Assembly (NCBI GenBank): GCA_029851415.1
Contig: CM056744.1
Span: 116,964,838-117,028,837, forward strand
DNA from: Eretmocerus hayati
Taxonomy: Eukaryota; Arthropoda; Insecta; Hymenoptera; Aphelinidae
Direction: 5' to 3'
DNA: 64,000 nucleotides
The notes under the pieces were generated by a model that did no database searches, was not told the DNA's origin, and was given only the letters and a program-made list of their open reading frames with translations. The translations under genes and the position numbers were made by a program. Shown in pieces: positions 22,526 to 37,000 of this stretch. The first letter of the stretch is position 1. Every line of letters starts with the position of its first letter.

Positions 22526-25062
22526 CTACGATCTCTTCGATTGAATCGAATAAGTAGGTGAATAAAGTCCCAATCTCACTGCGACTTCTTTAGGTTTCCG
22601 TTGAACATTTCTCACAGGAAAAGGGCCATGTGCCATAGATTTTGATGGACTGGAGCCACCATCGTAACCATATCCAACACCATTACCTTCAAATATTTGT
22701 CTATCATCGCCAAGTACTGATTTATAACTTGCCGCACTCACAGGAGTATTAACATCAGAATAAACAGTCTTTGATCTAATCGAAGCTGTGGATAATGAAT
22801 TTTCAAATCCAGGTGAAGCTGTAGTCCTATATGGACTCCCTGATGATTTTTTGTATTCGTCATATCGATAGTGTGGTGAAAGAGTCTCAGAATCTCTATG
22901 TAGACTACTCGATGTGACCGTACTGTTAGCTAGATACGATGATATTTCTGTATCTGGATCAAGTTGTGTAATTCTATAAGATGGTGGATGTACATTGTAG
23001 CCATCGTTACGAGATGCATACTTTTCTGCTGGTGAAATACTTCCATAAGTTGTCCTCTGATAATCTGATCCAGGAATAATTGCTCTGTCACGAGATGATA
23101 TCAGTGGGGAACCATTACTTGCACTGATGGGATATTTGTTGGTTGGTGTTAAGCTAGCTGGATTATTGTTCCGATACATTGCTTCATTTTCAAGTTCAGA
23201 AAATGGGCTTAGCTTCAGATTTATATCCCGAGTAGTCGATCTCTGAGCTGTAATCAAGTCATCATCTGTGTCATATTTGACTCTGAATTCCAAACGCTCT
23301 TTAGAGAGGTTATGTTTCGAAGAGCCATAGTTGTAGTCCAAAGCAGACGTTCCGATATTCCCTCTAGCAGTTAGTTCAAAAGTAGAGTTTTCAAAGCCAG
23401 TATCGAAATCATTCTTAGAGTCATAGGATCTAGGAGAGTAAGGATTGTTAGGAACTCGTCTTGGTGATATCCTAGATTTGTAATCGTAAGTAGAGTCTTG
23501 CAATATCGACGCAGAATACGGACTACTATATGGACTCTTCATTGGTGACAAATCGTAGTTTGACTGTTTCTCAACGGCTGATCTAGGATAATCAATCTTA
23601 GGCGATCTCAAAACATCTGGTATGTAAGGAACTATTTTTGGAACAATGTCCGGATGTATAACATCCAAATGTGTACTGGGCAAAGCTTGTGCCTGCGAGA
23701 TATGATCTAGTTTTTCAAGTTCTCGACGAATGTCAACGTCACTTCTTGCCGAAATATCTCTTGATGAGTTGTAATTTGTCTGAGATGCGTAGTTTGATAT
23801 AGATTTATCAGGATAAGCTATTGTGTCCTTAGACCCAAGGTCACTCTTAATGTTGAGAGAGTCATTGGACGACTGATATGAATAAATATTTGTAGAACAA
23901 GTGGAGACATCTGCACTTGCATTCAAATTGGAAGAACTGACTTTGTGAATGGGTGCTGGTGATCCTAAATCATAGTGTGCTAAAAGTTTTGATAATTCTG
24001 CATTCATTTGGCGATCGATGAAGGCATCTCTGGCTAAAAGATAATCGGAAGACAATTCCTCAACATCGGGTAGGTAAGCGACTTCTTCGTTGTCGCCAAT
24101 AAGTGACAATTTTGACAATTCTTCATTGATTTTGGCTTCAAATTCTGAAGCTGTGGTAGTCGTGGTATTTCGGTCAACGTCTTTGAAGCTGATCCTGGCC
24201 AATTCTTCATTTATTTCATGCTCGTTCAGTCCCATTTTCTCAAGTATGGGGCTGAATATTTTTGAGATTTCCTCGTTGATTGGGCTTATTGTTATCTGTT
24301 TTGATATTTCTTCTAAATCGGGCATGCGTTTTTTAGCTTGACAATCCAAGATTTTCTGTAGTATTGCGGAATTCTCCTGAATGATTTTCTTAGCTCTGTC
24401 ACTACTCCTGCGACCGCTGTCAGCTCGTTTACGAGGTTGAACCTTTGTCCAAACTCCAAGTTTTGGCTCCTGTTCGTCATTCTCCTCTTCTTTACTCGTT
24501 CCATTTGAATTCTGGTATTTGACTGATTTTAACAAACTGTCACTGTTTTCATCGATATTTATTTTTGGTTCGACAACGTAAGTCTTTCTACCCGTAGTAG
24601 AAACACATATACCGGGTACCTCAACCTTCTGTCTAGAAAATCCGCTAGCCGAGTCACTGAACGTGTCTTGTCTGCGGGCCTCCAAACTCTTCAAATCTTC
24701 CCAAATAATACTGGTTTTCCTTGTCAGTTTACTCGGATCAATTTCTCCGTCTTCAGTAGTTTTGGTTTCAAGATGACGTAGATCCTCGAGAACGTCACTG
24801 GATCTTTTCTTCGAACTATTGGCAAAATCTTCCAGCGATGGAGAAAGGAGCATGTCTGGAAAACGCTTTCCCAAACTGCTGTTAGTTCTTTCGTAAGATT
24901 TACCAGATATTTCAAGAGTTTCGAGCTTGCCATCTAAGGAACTACCTCTCGTTCTCTCGAACCAAATGCTTCGGTTCTCAAATTGGTTTAAAGGAAGAGG
25001 TGATAGCGTATCTGTTTCTTGCAGCTCATCTTCAAATTTGTATTTTCGGTATTTTTCAAAAG
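22526..25062 (-). CDS. TBC1D30: TBC1D30 exon 14 (long C-terminal exon)
   Basis: The acceptor is TATGTTTCAG and the frame is open for 845 codons to TAG at 22526-22528. It has a basic helix GRRSSDRAKKIIQENSAILQ, four (I/M)N(E/A)E(L/I) repeats, long Ser/Tyr/Pro-rich disorder and the end RKPKEVAVRLGLYSPT. Confidence 0.92.
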
Positions 25063-28000
25063 CTGAAACATAAATATAGAATTTTATATCCAAGAAGATA
25101 GGATGAATACTCCATATGATGACTCATCATTACCTGAGGTCCGACCCATACCAGAGGAACTGTCGTCGTCTTTTAGAACATCATCATTATAATCGAAACT
25201 GCATTTTCTTCTAGGACTTTCATCAAAAGGATCACTACTCTCGGATATTCGTATGCTAATATTTCCATCGCTTGGCTTGCTCTGCAGCGTATCGAGTGTC
25301 TGAACCGGTGACAGTTGGGATACATCAAATGCTGGTGTAGTTCTTTTCGTTTTTATGGGTAGTTTGACATCTTGCTCTTGCGGGATACCCCTGAAGCCTT
25401 CGTGATTGGGTATATCTTTGGCAAGTTTGCTTTTGTCATCCGCGTTCGGAGATGGAGTATTTTGATGTGGATTCAGAATCGGATAGAATGGTGAAGTAAC
25501 CTGTCCAATTTCTAAAAAACAGAAAAATATTTTCCGTAAGTTGAGAAAATCATAGCATTTACTATCAGAATGAGTTTCTATACATTTCGGCATTGCGCAT
25601 GATGCAAAAAATATTTTCAATGAGGGCACAAATAAACAAAATTACGGTAATTTTTCATTGGTGAGGTATGATTTTATGCAATAATTGCCATACTCACTCA
25701 TCATGATAAATCGGATGTGAAATGCGACACACGTATTACAGTTATCGAATTTCTACAGACTCCAATGAATTATAATCAATATCTTGCACAGACTCAGTAT
25801 GCTGAGATACACTACCGGTCAAAAATTTGTGCACACCTAGAAAAAAAATTTCGATTTTGCTCACTCGACTGCTCGAATCTCCTTGGTCCAAATCAACTCT
25901 ACTTGAGCTCATTTTGTAGCTTTTTTCAAGCACTTTAAGAGCTATTTGGTATTTTTTCTGCGCAGCTCAATAGATTCTTGCAAAATCAATCTGAAACCTT
26001 GTAGAATCTCACAAAAATCGGGTCATTACGCAAACCTCTGCAAGTCTGGCGGAAATCGATGGATTTAGATGATTCAGGGAGCATCTGAAAGTAGAAGTCA
26101 AGAGCTTCAAAATCCTTTTTGAAAGTTATTCTAGCTTGTTTCTGGTCGGAGCTGTGACTCTTTTTGTAGAGGAAGATTTTTCTCGAAAGAAGGACCATTC
26201 ATTGAGAAATTATGAATGGACTCATTTTTTCACAGGTGTGAGCACTGAACTTGGTTTCTCTCACCAACAACATAGAAAAACTCGGAAAAACTCAGAGGAA
26301 TACCACCGTGAGCCCGATTTCTTCACCTTTTGTGGTTTTTGGGACTCCTCTTCGAGAAAAATCTTCCCTTACAAAAACAGTCACAGCTCCGACCAGAAAC
26401 AAGCTAGAATAACTTTCAAGAACGGATTCTGAAGCTCTTGATTTCTACTTTCAGATGCTTTCAGAATCATCTAAATCCCTCGATTTCCGCCAGACTTGCA
26501 GAGGTTTGCGTAATGACCCGAATCTTGTGAAATTCTGCAAGGTTCCAGATTGATCTTGCAAGAATCTATTGAGCTGCGCAGAAAAAATACCAAATAGCTG
26601 TCAAAGTGCTTAAAAAAAGCTACGAAATGAGCTCAAGTGGAGTTAATTTGGACCAAGGAGATCCGAGCAGTCAAGTGAGCAAAATCGAAATTTTTTTTAG
26701 ATGTGCACAAACTTTTGACCGGTAGTATACAGCCTTGATACATGACATAATTGATACAAATAGGAATTGACAGATGACGGATGATGATGAATTGTCATTG
26801 ACATCATCATACAGGCCAATTTCACCAAGCCATGCAGAGAACTCAATGCAGAAAGAGCGGAATGAGCAATAGCTCAACAAGATTTTGTATTTAAGTCCAA
26901 CAAAATTGGTGAAGATATCAATTAATGATGCTAAAGTGGTAATAATGATTGAGTGACACTCTTTGTGAATATTCAGGACCTCGCGTGCATTTAGAATAAA
27001 ATTCCTCGCCCTCATCATAAAAAGTAATTTTTCTCGTAATCAATGAAAAAGCAGACAAAAGCCAAATTAAAATACTTCCATCCACATTTAATGCATTCAC
27101 AATCGTGAGCAGTGATACACATAAAAGACAGCATAAACAATAAAACTAAATTATCTCAAGCCTCTACACAAAACTGTATTAGATCACTATTAGCAGCAGC
27201 TCGGGTTGCCAGCTCACCCGCGGTCTTCTGAAGTTCAAGGCCATCCAATGGCTTAGTCGAGATGTAACCTCCAGTAGTGAACCTGATGGAACTCGTACTC
27301 ACAGGTGACTGAAGTTCCGAACTGAAATCCCTTTCGGAAGACTTAAGCTTCAGGCTCGGACTGCAAAGTGACTCACTTGAACTCCGAGCAATTCGTTCAT
27401 CTTGAGGAGCTAAGGAATCTGTCAGAGAAGGACTGACGGATTTGGCTACTGGACTTGGTTGATTTGGCGTAAGGAGATTCTCAGTGATGATGGAGTTGGA
27501 TTTTGGCTCTGGTGATCGGGGACAAGTCAGAGTGTGAGACTCGGAACTGATCGATGAGGCCAGTGACGATTTTTCCGGTAAGTTGTTGAGCAGATTGTGA
27601 GATTCCGAGCGCATTGGAGTAGCCGCAAGGCTCGAAACTACGGAATCCGGACCCATTGTTTCACCTGAGCTGAAAGATGCCGCGCTTTCGGGGCTCTTTG
27701 GGCTACTGTGTTTCAAATCCAGCTGAAAAATATTGGATTAGTTAGTATTTTATCAACTCAGTCCGATTTACGTGTTCAATGACGTCTTATGAACAACAAC
27801 AAGAGAACCCCAATTATAGACTCCACGCATAAGTCACGTTGATCTTTCTCAGTTAACCCCCTACACTCCCCCTCCCGCTTTAGATTTCAATAAAGTATTG
27901 CCAAGTACTTTCTGATTTGCTGCAATGACTTTACTCTGGAGATCTCGATTTTATGGATATGCACTGCGGAAAATATCACACTTTTTGTCGGTGTACTTCC

Positions 28001-31000
28001 CCAGGCCAAACTCTATTGGAGAAATCCTCGCACTGATCAAAAATTTATTAAAAATCATCTTTCTACTCTATTTCAGAGTACAGTCCAGAGCTTCACTACG
28101 CAACGATTCTACAAAAGTTTCAAATGAACGGAATAACTATTCTCCAGGTCTAATGAATGGGCGGTCAAAATCAGTCAGCTGTCGTGAACAATCCTCAAAA
28201 ATTCATATCAATTGCACGAAATCCATCCCAATTGAACGCTAACCTAAATTTATTAACTCATCATAACGAAGCAAACAAAAATTGATCATAATCATACGTT
28301 CCGTCAACATAATCCCAAACCAGATATAAAAATCGAATCATATCTCACTCAAGATTATTCGAAAAATCCAATAGTTTCAATTCAACATTAGAAAAGATTC
28401 AATTGAGAATTTAACTTAATATATAAAACCAGTTCAGTCACCTGTGTTCCGTAGCTGAGTTTCAATCCATTTCCCGAGACGCTCGAGTCGGGGCTCTTGG
28501 ATGACCCATTTTCTTTTCTCGTCAGAGGAACGGCCTGTTTGCTGGCAAACACCTCGGGTGACACTCGCCTTTTCAAATTCTCGATCTTAGCTGGTGCTAT
28601 CGGCAGGTGTCCAATCACAAAAGACGTCCTCGTAGGATGTGGTGATTTGACATCTTCTAACGGACTTCCTAATCCAACAGTTTCACTCAAATTATCAGTC
28701 CTGTCTTCACTCTTAATTTTCAACACAGCACTGATATCAACTTCTTTCTGTTCATCACCAATAGACTCTTTCAAAACTTCATTTTTATCAACTTGATAAA
28801 GTTCTGAACACTCATCCTCAATTTTCACAGGCGAAGTCAATTTCTCAAAACTTTCATTCTGTTTGACCGAACCAGAAACTGTAACCCTGTCGTCGGAATC
28901 AGCAGAACTATCCTCAACACTGACAGGCGTTGGAATACTGGATAATTCAGCTTCCCGAACAAAGTGGCCATCGTCTGCTAGACAACCCTTAAGTTCTGCA
29001 TCATCAGCCGATAACCTGCGTATTTGATCCGTTAGGTCTGCAATCGATGTATCCTTCTCTTTGAGCCCGAGATGATCGCTGAAACACGATTTAACGAGTT
29101 GATTGGCGAGAAAATGGATGGCAATTTGTCGACTCTATAGATAGTGGAAAGGAAACCTTAATCATGGAGTGACATCCAAGGGGTGTAACTCGATCATTCG
29201 ATTCGATCGTTTTGATTGTTGCCTCGGGCTTTGAATTCGGTGAGCAACCTATAGCTAACTAGCTAAATAGAGGCTGATATGAAACTGTAGAGCAAACGCG
29301 TCTGCGAGTGACTTTATGAAGCAAAAGTGCTTTGGTTAAATTACAAAAACGACGATTATAATGAACCTGTAGCATCTCCTGTTCCAATAAATCCTACGTG
29401 CATTATAAAAATGATGTTATGCACGAGTGGAGTTCAATGCCCATGAATTTTTCCGAAAATATTTTGCGATCATTATTAGTTCATGCATAATGATTTCATG
29501 TATCCGATTTTTCTATTCAGATCAAATCATCATTGGACGACTTATATGAATAGACATATGTACCTTGAATTCTTGTAGTGTGACTTCAACCCTTTCGGTG
29601 AATAACAAAGAGGATTCAAGTTCATAAAATATATTGTAGTAGTACATAGAAATCGTTGAGGTTTGACCATGCTTGTGGTAATTAGTGAAAATTCTTAAGG
29701 TGGCTCGCGCAGATTTCAACCAATCTGGGAGTGGAGATCAACGTTATCGGAAATGATGGATAATTCAGTTAAAAATCATGATCGACCAAGAAAATACGGG
29801 GTCACCGGCTAAAATTGAGAGAGAACTCACTTGGGAGAAAAAATCCTTATACACGTATACGTATGGGCCAGGCAAGAAAAAACGAAAATATGCGCCAACT
29901 GAGTATCACCGTCAACAATGGAGCAAAAAATCGGCGCTATTACTCGTGGTGTGTCTGATGATATAAAATAATTCCCAGGGAGCTTTGTACATCATAAGTA
30001 AAATTCATAGAGGTACCATTCGATAGGTCTCGGCAAGCAGAATATGATAGATGTGCCTTCATTTGGGTAGGGCTCGAACAAGGGGGTCGAAAATGAGAGA
30101 AAAACAATTTCAAGCGAAAATTTCTGCACCGATACAATACTTTCTCTTCGAGAAAGCAAAAAGTGATAGATTGAAAAAGCAAATTTTGAGTAAATGGATT
30201 TCAAAGTAAGTTTTGGGCTGCAACAGCGTGGAGCAGCCACCGCGTCGGCATTGTGAGTATATCTATATCGCGGCAGGAACGTACTCGGAACGCGAAGGGC
30301 CTCACCGCGAGCCACCTTGAATAAGATATTCACACGACGTAGAATAATGTGTTTCAAGCATGACCCAATTCGTGCAACACATCCATGACAAGCATAACAT
30401 TGTCAAGCTCCAATATCAAATTTGTGCTCAGTGAACTCCAACGAAATCAACTTCTAATGAAAGTACATACAAGCATGTATTTGAAATATGTTCCTGTGTA
30501 TCTGCGAAAAATATGTGATTCAAGATGAATTAGTTCTTATGCCCAAACTCAATTGCAAGGGCGGATGTGGTACTGCTAAAATTTTCATTTTTAACGATAT
30601 GGACCATCTTAACTATAGTTCTCAACTTGTGAAAAAAAAAAAAATTTTTCCGATAAGCTACGAGTCTAATTTATGTAACACAAGCGCATGCTAAGCCTTG
30701 AACATTCACCCGAGTTCCGTACAAAATTGAAAAGATCATCCTGTCTATTCATTAGGGCACTTTCATCCCGGGTTTTCAGAGATAATAATTGGGTCACCCT
30801 CTATACATATACTTTATGCACTCTCCACTATCTATCTCAAACCTCTCGTTGGGAAAAATGAGATTACACCAAATTCACCTAGTGTCATCAAAATAATAGA
30901 GCATTTTAGAGAAGTTACAATAACTCCAGGTTATTCTGCAAGGATTGGAAATGAGGTAGAATTGTAGTTTTGTCGTTCTCAAGAAAATTTTGTGCAATAA

Positions 31001-34000
31001 AATATGACTGAAAATTTGCCACTTACAGAGATATATAAAGGGTTCTTTCATCGCTCGTAATAATAGATCCCCATAGTGAGATTCAAATACACCCTTTGAT
31101 TCAAAAATCATGATTGCTACGACTTCCGTAGCCTACTCCGCAATGAGTACCCATGTGAGAATGAGGATATTACATTAGATTCCCGGTAAACTACAAACCC
31201 CTGAAACAAGTTTTTCTAATTCTCAATTCCCTAATTCAATTTCCTTAAAACAAAAGTCCCTGAAGAACATTTTTGATTAGGAAAACACAGTTTGATGTTT
31301 CCTAACGACAAAATTACATGCAATGGTACGCAGATAGTCTTAACCCTCAATTAACACTGTGGTAGAAGTATTTTGACACCACTAAAATTAGTTTTGCCGA
31401 TGAAACCCTGAAACTTCTTCCCAGCGCCTTGGGAGCTATGTCTAAACTCGTATCATGACGTTTTCTGTCAAGTTTGACTGTTCTAAATTTTTTGAGCAAT
31501 TTTCTACCGAAATATCGATAAATAGGGAACCCAAAATCCGCCAATCGCAAGAGTCAAAAAGTTCATCTTTGATGATACCCAGCTTTCCCGAGGTCCGATT
31601 AGCTAATTTGAGATGTACTGGGCTGATGGAATCAATAGTGAATCTTACAACTTTTCACATGGGAACCAGAACATTCTTTTACGGTCCAATTTTTTTTATG
31701 CTGATTCTCAAGTAGTTAAAGCCTATTAACCCTTAGCTGGCACACCTCCGCCAAATAACATAGCTGGCCAACCTGGGTCGATTCGACCCACGACGAAAAA
31801 TTGATGTTGTAGCTGTCATATTGACTCTTTTGACTTGAAAACTTTTTTGTAGCTTTTTTGATATGTTTTTGATGGGCCAATGTATCCAGATAATCTTCAA
31901 GGCTAAATAAAGAATTCCAAAAAATACAAGTGTCCAGAAAAATGCAAAAAATTACCTTTTCCACTAAAAAAATTGTGGACGGCGTAATTTTCATCCAAAT
32001 GAGCTGAAAATTTAACTGAGTCATCTCAAGATGAGGTCAATCAAAGGAAAGAATAGCGCAAGAGTGAATCTTGAAAAAAAGGTATTTATTCTGACATATT
32101 TCGACGCATGAATTGAGAATTTTCATTCTCATCTCATATGCCGGAATGAAGACCTCCATTGAAAGATCGACCACTGGACTATTTTTTTCTCATATCTACT
32201 TAATCTCGAGATAACTCAGTTAAATTTTCAGCTCATTTCATTCAAAATTGCGTCCTCCAGAATATTTTCAGTAGAAGGCCTTTTTTTGCAATTTTTTGCA
32301 ATAATTTGTTATTGAAAAAACTCATTTTTCGCACTTTGTCGTTCTTCTCTCGCATGGCTATCGAGTATACGATATTGAGCTGTATAGACGCGAAGTCGGA
32401 TCAGAAAACAACGTATGTAGCCAAAAATCATATGTAGTTGATTCTGATCCATGAAACAAACTCGAGTGAAAAATATACGACGCGCGCATAGCTGGCACAC
32501 CTGGGTACTTTAGACCCAGCGGCAACTTTGCTTGGCTGTGGTGGGAAGACACGCGCGCCAACCCTGTATGCCCAAGAAAATACCATTCCAGTTCGATTCA
32601 CTGATTTTCGACATCAATTCAAATCAACAGCAAAAGATCGAACCACTAAAACTACCAAAGAACTCGGCTTGATAAAAGGTAAAGAATTTTTCGAATTTTT
32701 CTGTAACGAGAAGTCAAAGCCATGGTCCTCCTACCATCACTTTGACAGAGAAATGGTAGTGACTATCAATAGATGTAGAGCTAATCATTATCATCTAGCT
32801 GCATCTTTGGAAAGGAAACATTTCACTACTGATCCAAAATGTATATGTGGAGATGAGTCCGAGGACATCAATCATGTACTCTGGCAATGCCCTCGATAGA
32901 ACTCACAAAGAGTTAACTTCATAAAAAATCTAGCTACAATTAAGATGTATCTACCATTGTCCATAATGTCTCTTATTTTGGAACCAACGCCTGCTGTATG
33001 TACCATACTGATGAAATTTTTGAGAAACTGTGAATTGAAAATTCAATGCTTATGATTATGATTGTATTTATTATGTGTAAGCTGAATAGTCCTGTATAAA
33101 GGGCTGAAAGAGCTTTAATAAGACAAAAAAAATGTATGCTATATGCACGGTCGGTAAGTGACCCATCTTGACTACCAACAAATGTCACCCTGAGCCCGGG
33201 AAACTTCGAATTACAAGCGTGGCGATCTCATAAAAGAAGCCTTGGCTCGAATAGACCCACGTGTGCCAACCGAGGGTTAAGATAACTTTTTCATAACATT
33301 CTTCCCAAAGATTTTCCAAAATGAAGCAATTTCAAGGCAATGTACCAAAAGCTTACCACGTTAGTGTGAGCGTCACAAAATTCCAGTGCTAATTAAGGGT
33401 TAATAAAGGGACAAGGCGAGTAAGCATGGTAATAGAAACTTTGATGTCAGAAACTGGGAAAAAAATTATTCCGGGAGCCATATCTTACGAGAGCCGACTC
33501 ACCATGCTTACCCGCCTAGTTCCTTTCGTCTTGATATTCATAGTCGGTGAAATTCCGCACGACAGATCTCAGCGACGTTTGATAACGGAGCCAAACTTCC
33601 TTTAGTCCTACCAGAAAATTCCTGTCTAGGATTAGGTCAGTGCCAATAATCTGAGTACGAGGCTCAAACAAAAGCTATTCAGCAAGCATCATGAGCATTT
33701 GTGAGTTTTCTCAGAACGATATTTTTGCATGTTATAGGAATCTTGAAGACATATTTTTTTGATTTCTCTGTAGACAATCTGGCTCAGGCAGAAGGAAGAC
33801 CATCATATATTATCGGATATGCATGAGAATTTTCACAACATTTTTGTTGATTTCTTTCTTGAGATTTTTTTGTTATGGAAAATACCTCATCAAAACTACT
33901 GGATTCACAAAAGACTTCGTCGACACCTACGAAGACTAGACCGTTTCGACTTTTCCACGAAGAGTAGCACATCTCGACTTTCCCACGAAGACTAGCACAT

Positions 34001-37000
34001 CTCGCCAGTGTTAAAGCATCGGAAAAATGTGTAAGTCTCTGTGTGAAAGTCAAAATGTGCTAGTCTTCGAAGGGGAGTTGAAATATGCTAGTCTTCGTAG
34101 GGTCCGACTATTTGTTGAACGTATTCCTGACTTGTGATTTGATAAATTGCAAATTCGGGGTTGCCGAATCTTTTCTTGGGAGGAAGGAGGGGGGGGGGGG
34201 GTTAGTTCAAGAGAATACCCTAAAAGGTCACAAGGAGCAGAAAAATCTGAGTGGTGTCCATGACCATCAAATTATCAATGGCTCCAAATCAAGGATAGTG
34301 GCTTTGACATTCAAGATGGGTCGACGATTTTGAACATCCCAAAAGAATCTACCTTCAAAGAAATCGTTTTAGGAAACTGTGATTTAGGAATATCGGCTTA
34401 GGACAGAAATTAGGAAATTTGGCGTAAGGGAAGTTGATCCTCATTTTTACAGTGGGTACATACTTTCTCTGTTCCAGAAACGACTAACGTATCGCGTAAG
34501 CTCTAAACTATTCTAATCTAGAAGCTTGTGTACTCATCTAAGTCATTGCATACCGTTTGTTTGGAAAACTTTTTTTGGTCAAGCATTGCCAAATGAACGT
34601 GCCCGAAACTATATCACACAGATGACGTGTATTATAAAATTCTGATGATATTGACATCGACCCTAAACATACTCAAATCAATAGGAGATGAAATATGATT
34701 GTAGCTTGATGTTTTGAAATTGTTGTAAAACATGTTGAATGGAACTTTGCACTACCTAAATGTACATTTGATTATGGAATTTCACTTACAATTGTCAATT
34801 ATCTTTCAAGTCGATCGTGACCGAATCAATATCAAGACTGAAAAATTCATTAAAATTGATTTCATCGTGTGTTATGAAAGTATAGTATGAAATAGTTTGT
34901 ATAAAAATTATCAAAAAGCAGCCCATTCAGAGATTGATTAGATATAATGTGCATTGGATATAAACAATACATGTTATTATGCAAATAAGATGTAAGAGGA
35001 TACGTAGACTTATGCACGCGTGTTGAAGAAGCATACAGTTAAGAGTTTCAAAGTAAATAGTAGAATACATCAATCAGAGAAAAATATGATAATGTGGAAT
35101 TTTGATAGCTAAATTCGAGAGAGAACGAATCATTGATAGTTCAGTATGTTAGAAATTTCAAATTTTTTTATATCTCAACTATTGCGAATGCTCAAATTTT
35201 CTTTCAGCTTACTCATCAATTTTCTTCCTTATAGAATTCCATTGTGAACTGGAGGTTTCTAGATTTTGTGCATTCTGAGTACTCTCAACGGGATTTTTTT
35301 CTACTCACTCATTCCAAAAAAGAGGACACTAGAAAAGATATCAATGGATCACCCACAACTTTCAAAAAACATACCCAAGACCAGAATCGAAATTGACTTT
35401 TTAGGAATTTCCGAAAACCTCGAAATCCTTGACTGATCATTTTTCCACGATTTCCGTGCCATGAATGAAATATGATTGAGTGACAGATCACATTATGTAA
35501 GAGATCAGAATTTCACACGTTCTTAATTTTCCTCCGGATTCTTGGGAACTCCAAAATATACTTCTTGGGATAATTATAGCACAATTGGCGTAAAATTTTT
35601 CAATATTTCTCGAATTTAGAGTCAGGATCGTACTAGGATGTGATCTGTGGGACTTGAATACGATTTTCCGTATTGAAGGAATCGGTGGTCTTTCAGACCT
35701 TATGGGGCCCAGAACGTGACCCAAAAATAAGAAATCCTACATTGAAATCATGTGATATGAATTTTAACAAACGTTTTGAATGGCATAAAAGACCGTATAT
35801 CCCTCTGATCTCACATGATGTGAATATTAACACCTTTTGACTTCCATAACTCGCTACTCAGATCTAAAAAAGTGTAGAAAAGTGTTTGAAAAGAGAATCT
35901 GGAGCCCTCCAGAAATCCTAGAAGTACCCATCTGAACTCTTATTCTGGCTCCATTCTCTCCACAATTGCAGGTGATTGATTGGGTTTTCTTCCTAGTTTT
36001 ATTAACCCGTTCACTATTTTGTTCCTCATAGGGAAAATCATCAATTTCCAATGATATGTGATAATTTGCTTATATTGCATCGAGAAATCTAGAAAAATTC
36101 TGAAAAATATCTGTCACTATCCAAAGAACATGATAGAATATCAGAAAAGGAAATCATGAGAGGAAGAAAAATAGAAGACGAAAAATTTTCAAAATTCTAA
36201 TTTGGACATTTTTTACACTTTCCCACTCCAAGAACATGTTTTGGTGGGAGAACCAGCATTTCTGACACAAAGAGCAATTCTATAGCGAACGGGTTAACCC
36301 TCAGTGTGAGTGAAAAGAAAACACGCTGGAGAGACCCTAAATGTGTAGAGAGATGCAAATTTTATCTGCTCAATGGTGTTTTGAATGTTTTCTCTTATAA
36401 GTCTCAGACGGTTCGAGATATTGCAATTTCATTGCAAGGATCTATCTCTTTTGGGAGATGAATCATGGCCATCATGAGATTTTCAAACTCCACCGCGGCT
36501 TCAAGTTTGGAAAGTATCCGTCAACTCTTACAAAATTTCAATAAACCCAATTATTTGATCTGCTCAACGTTTTGAGTTACCAAAGTTCCACTTAAATTCT
36601 ATGAGTGCATTGTATACTTTGAATAGAGAATCTCTCATATTAAATCGAAAAATAATTCAAATAATTTTACCGATCTCAGATTGCAGACACATAGATATAT
36701 GAAAATCAAGATAAGTTCCGAATGAGGGCACATGAGCAGATGACTAGTCGATGCTCTTGCGTGGACATTGAACTCTCGTGACTCTAACTAACCAAAAATA
36801 TCCAAAAAGCAAGATACAAATTTCGTGATTTCAATATCCTCGACTCCGAATTCAATATACGCACAAAATTATCATCGAGACCTCATCCAAGCTCTACAGA
36901 GTTCAAAATTCATTCATAAAATTTTCCCGCACCACGATCAAAATTATTCCCATTGACCTCAATCTCATCTCTTCCTCTACTCAAGAACATCGACCAAAAA

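Larger units (their letters stand above)
31344..33399. mobile_element. Outer TTAA-flanked piggyBac-like element
   Basis: TTAA|CCCTCAATTAACACTG at the left and the complement of CCCTTAATTAGCACTG|TTAA at the right. TTAA duplications with CCCT-type ends are typical of piggyBac. Its middle is occupied by the element at 31730-33276. No transposase. Confidence 0.7.

Noticed and set aside
32528..32571. ATG in front of the retrotransposon frame as a true start
   Set aside because: It lies in the host element outside the inferred TGTATGC duplication, so the frame is fortuitously open.
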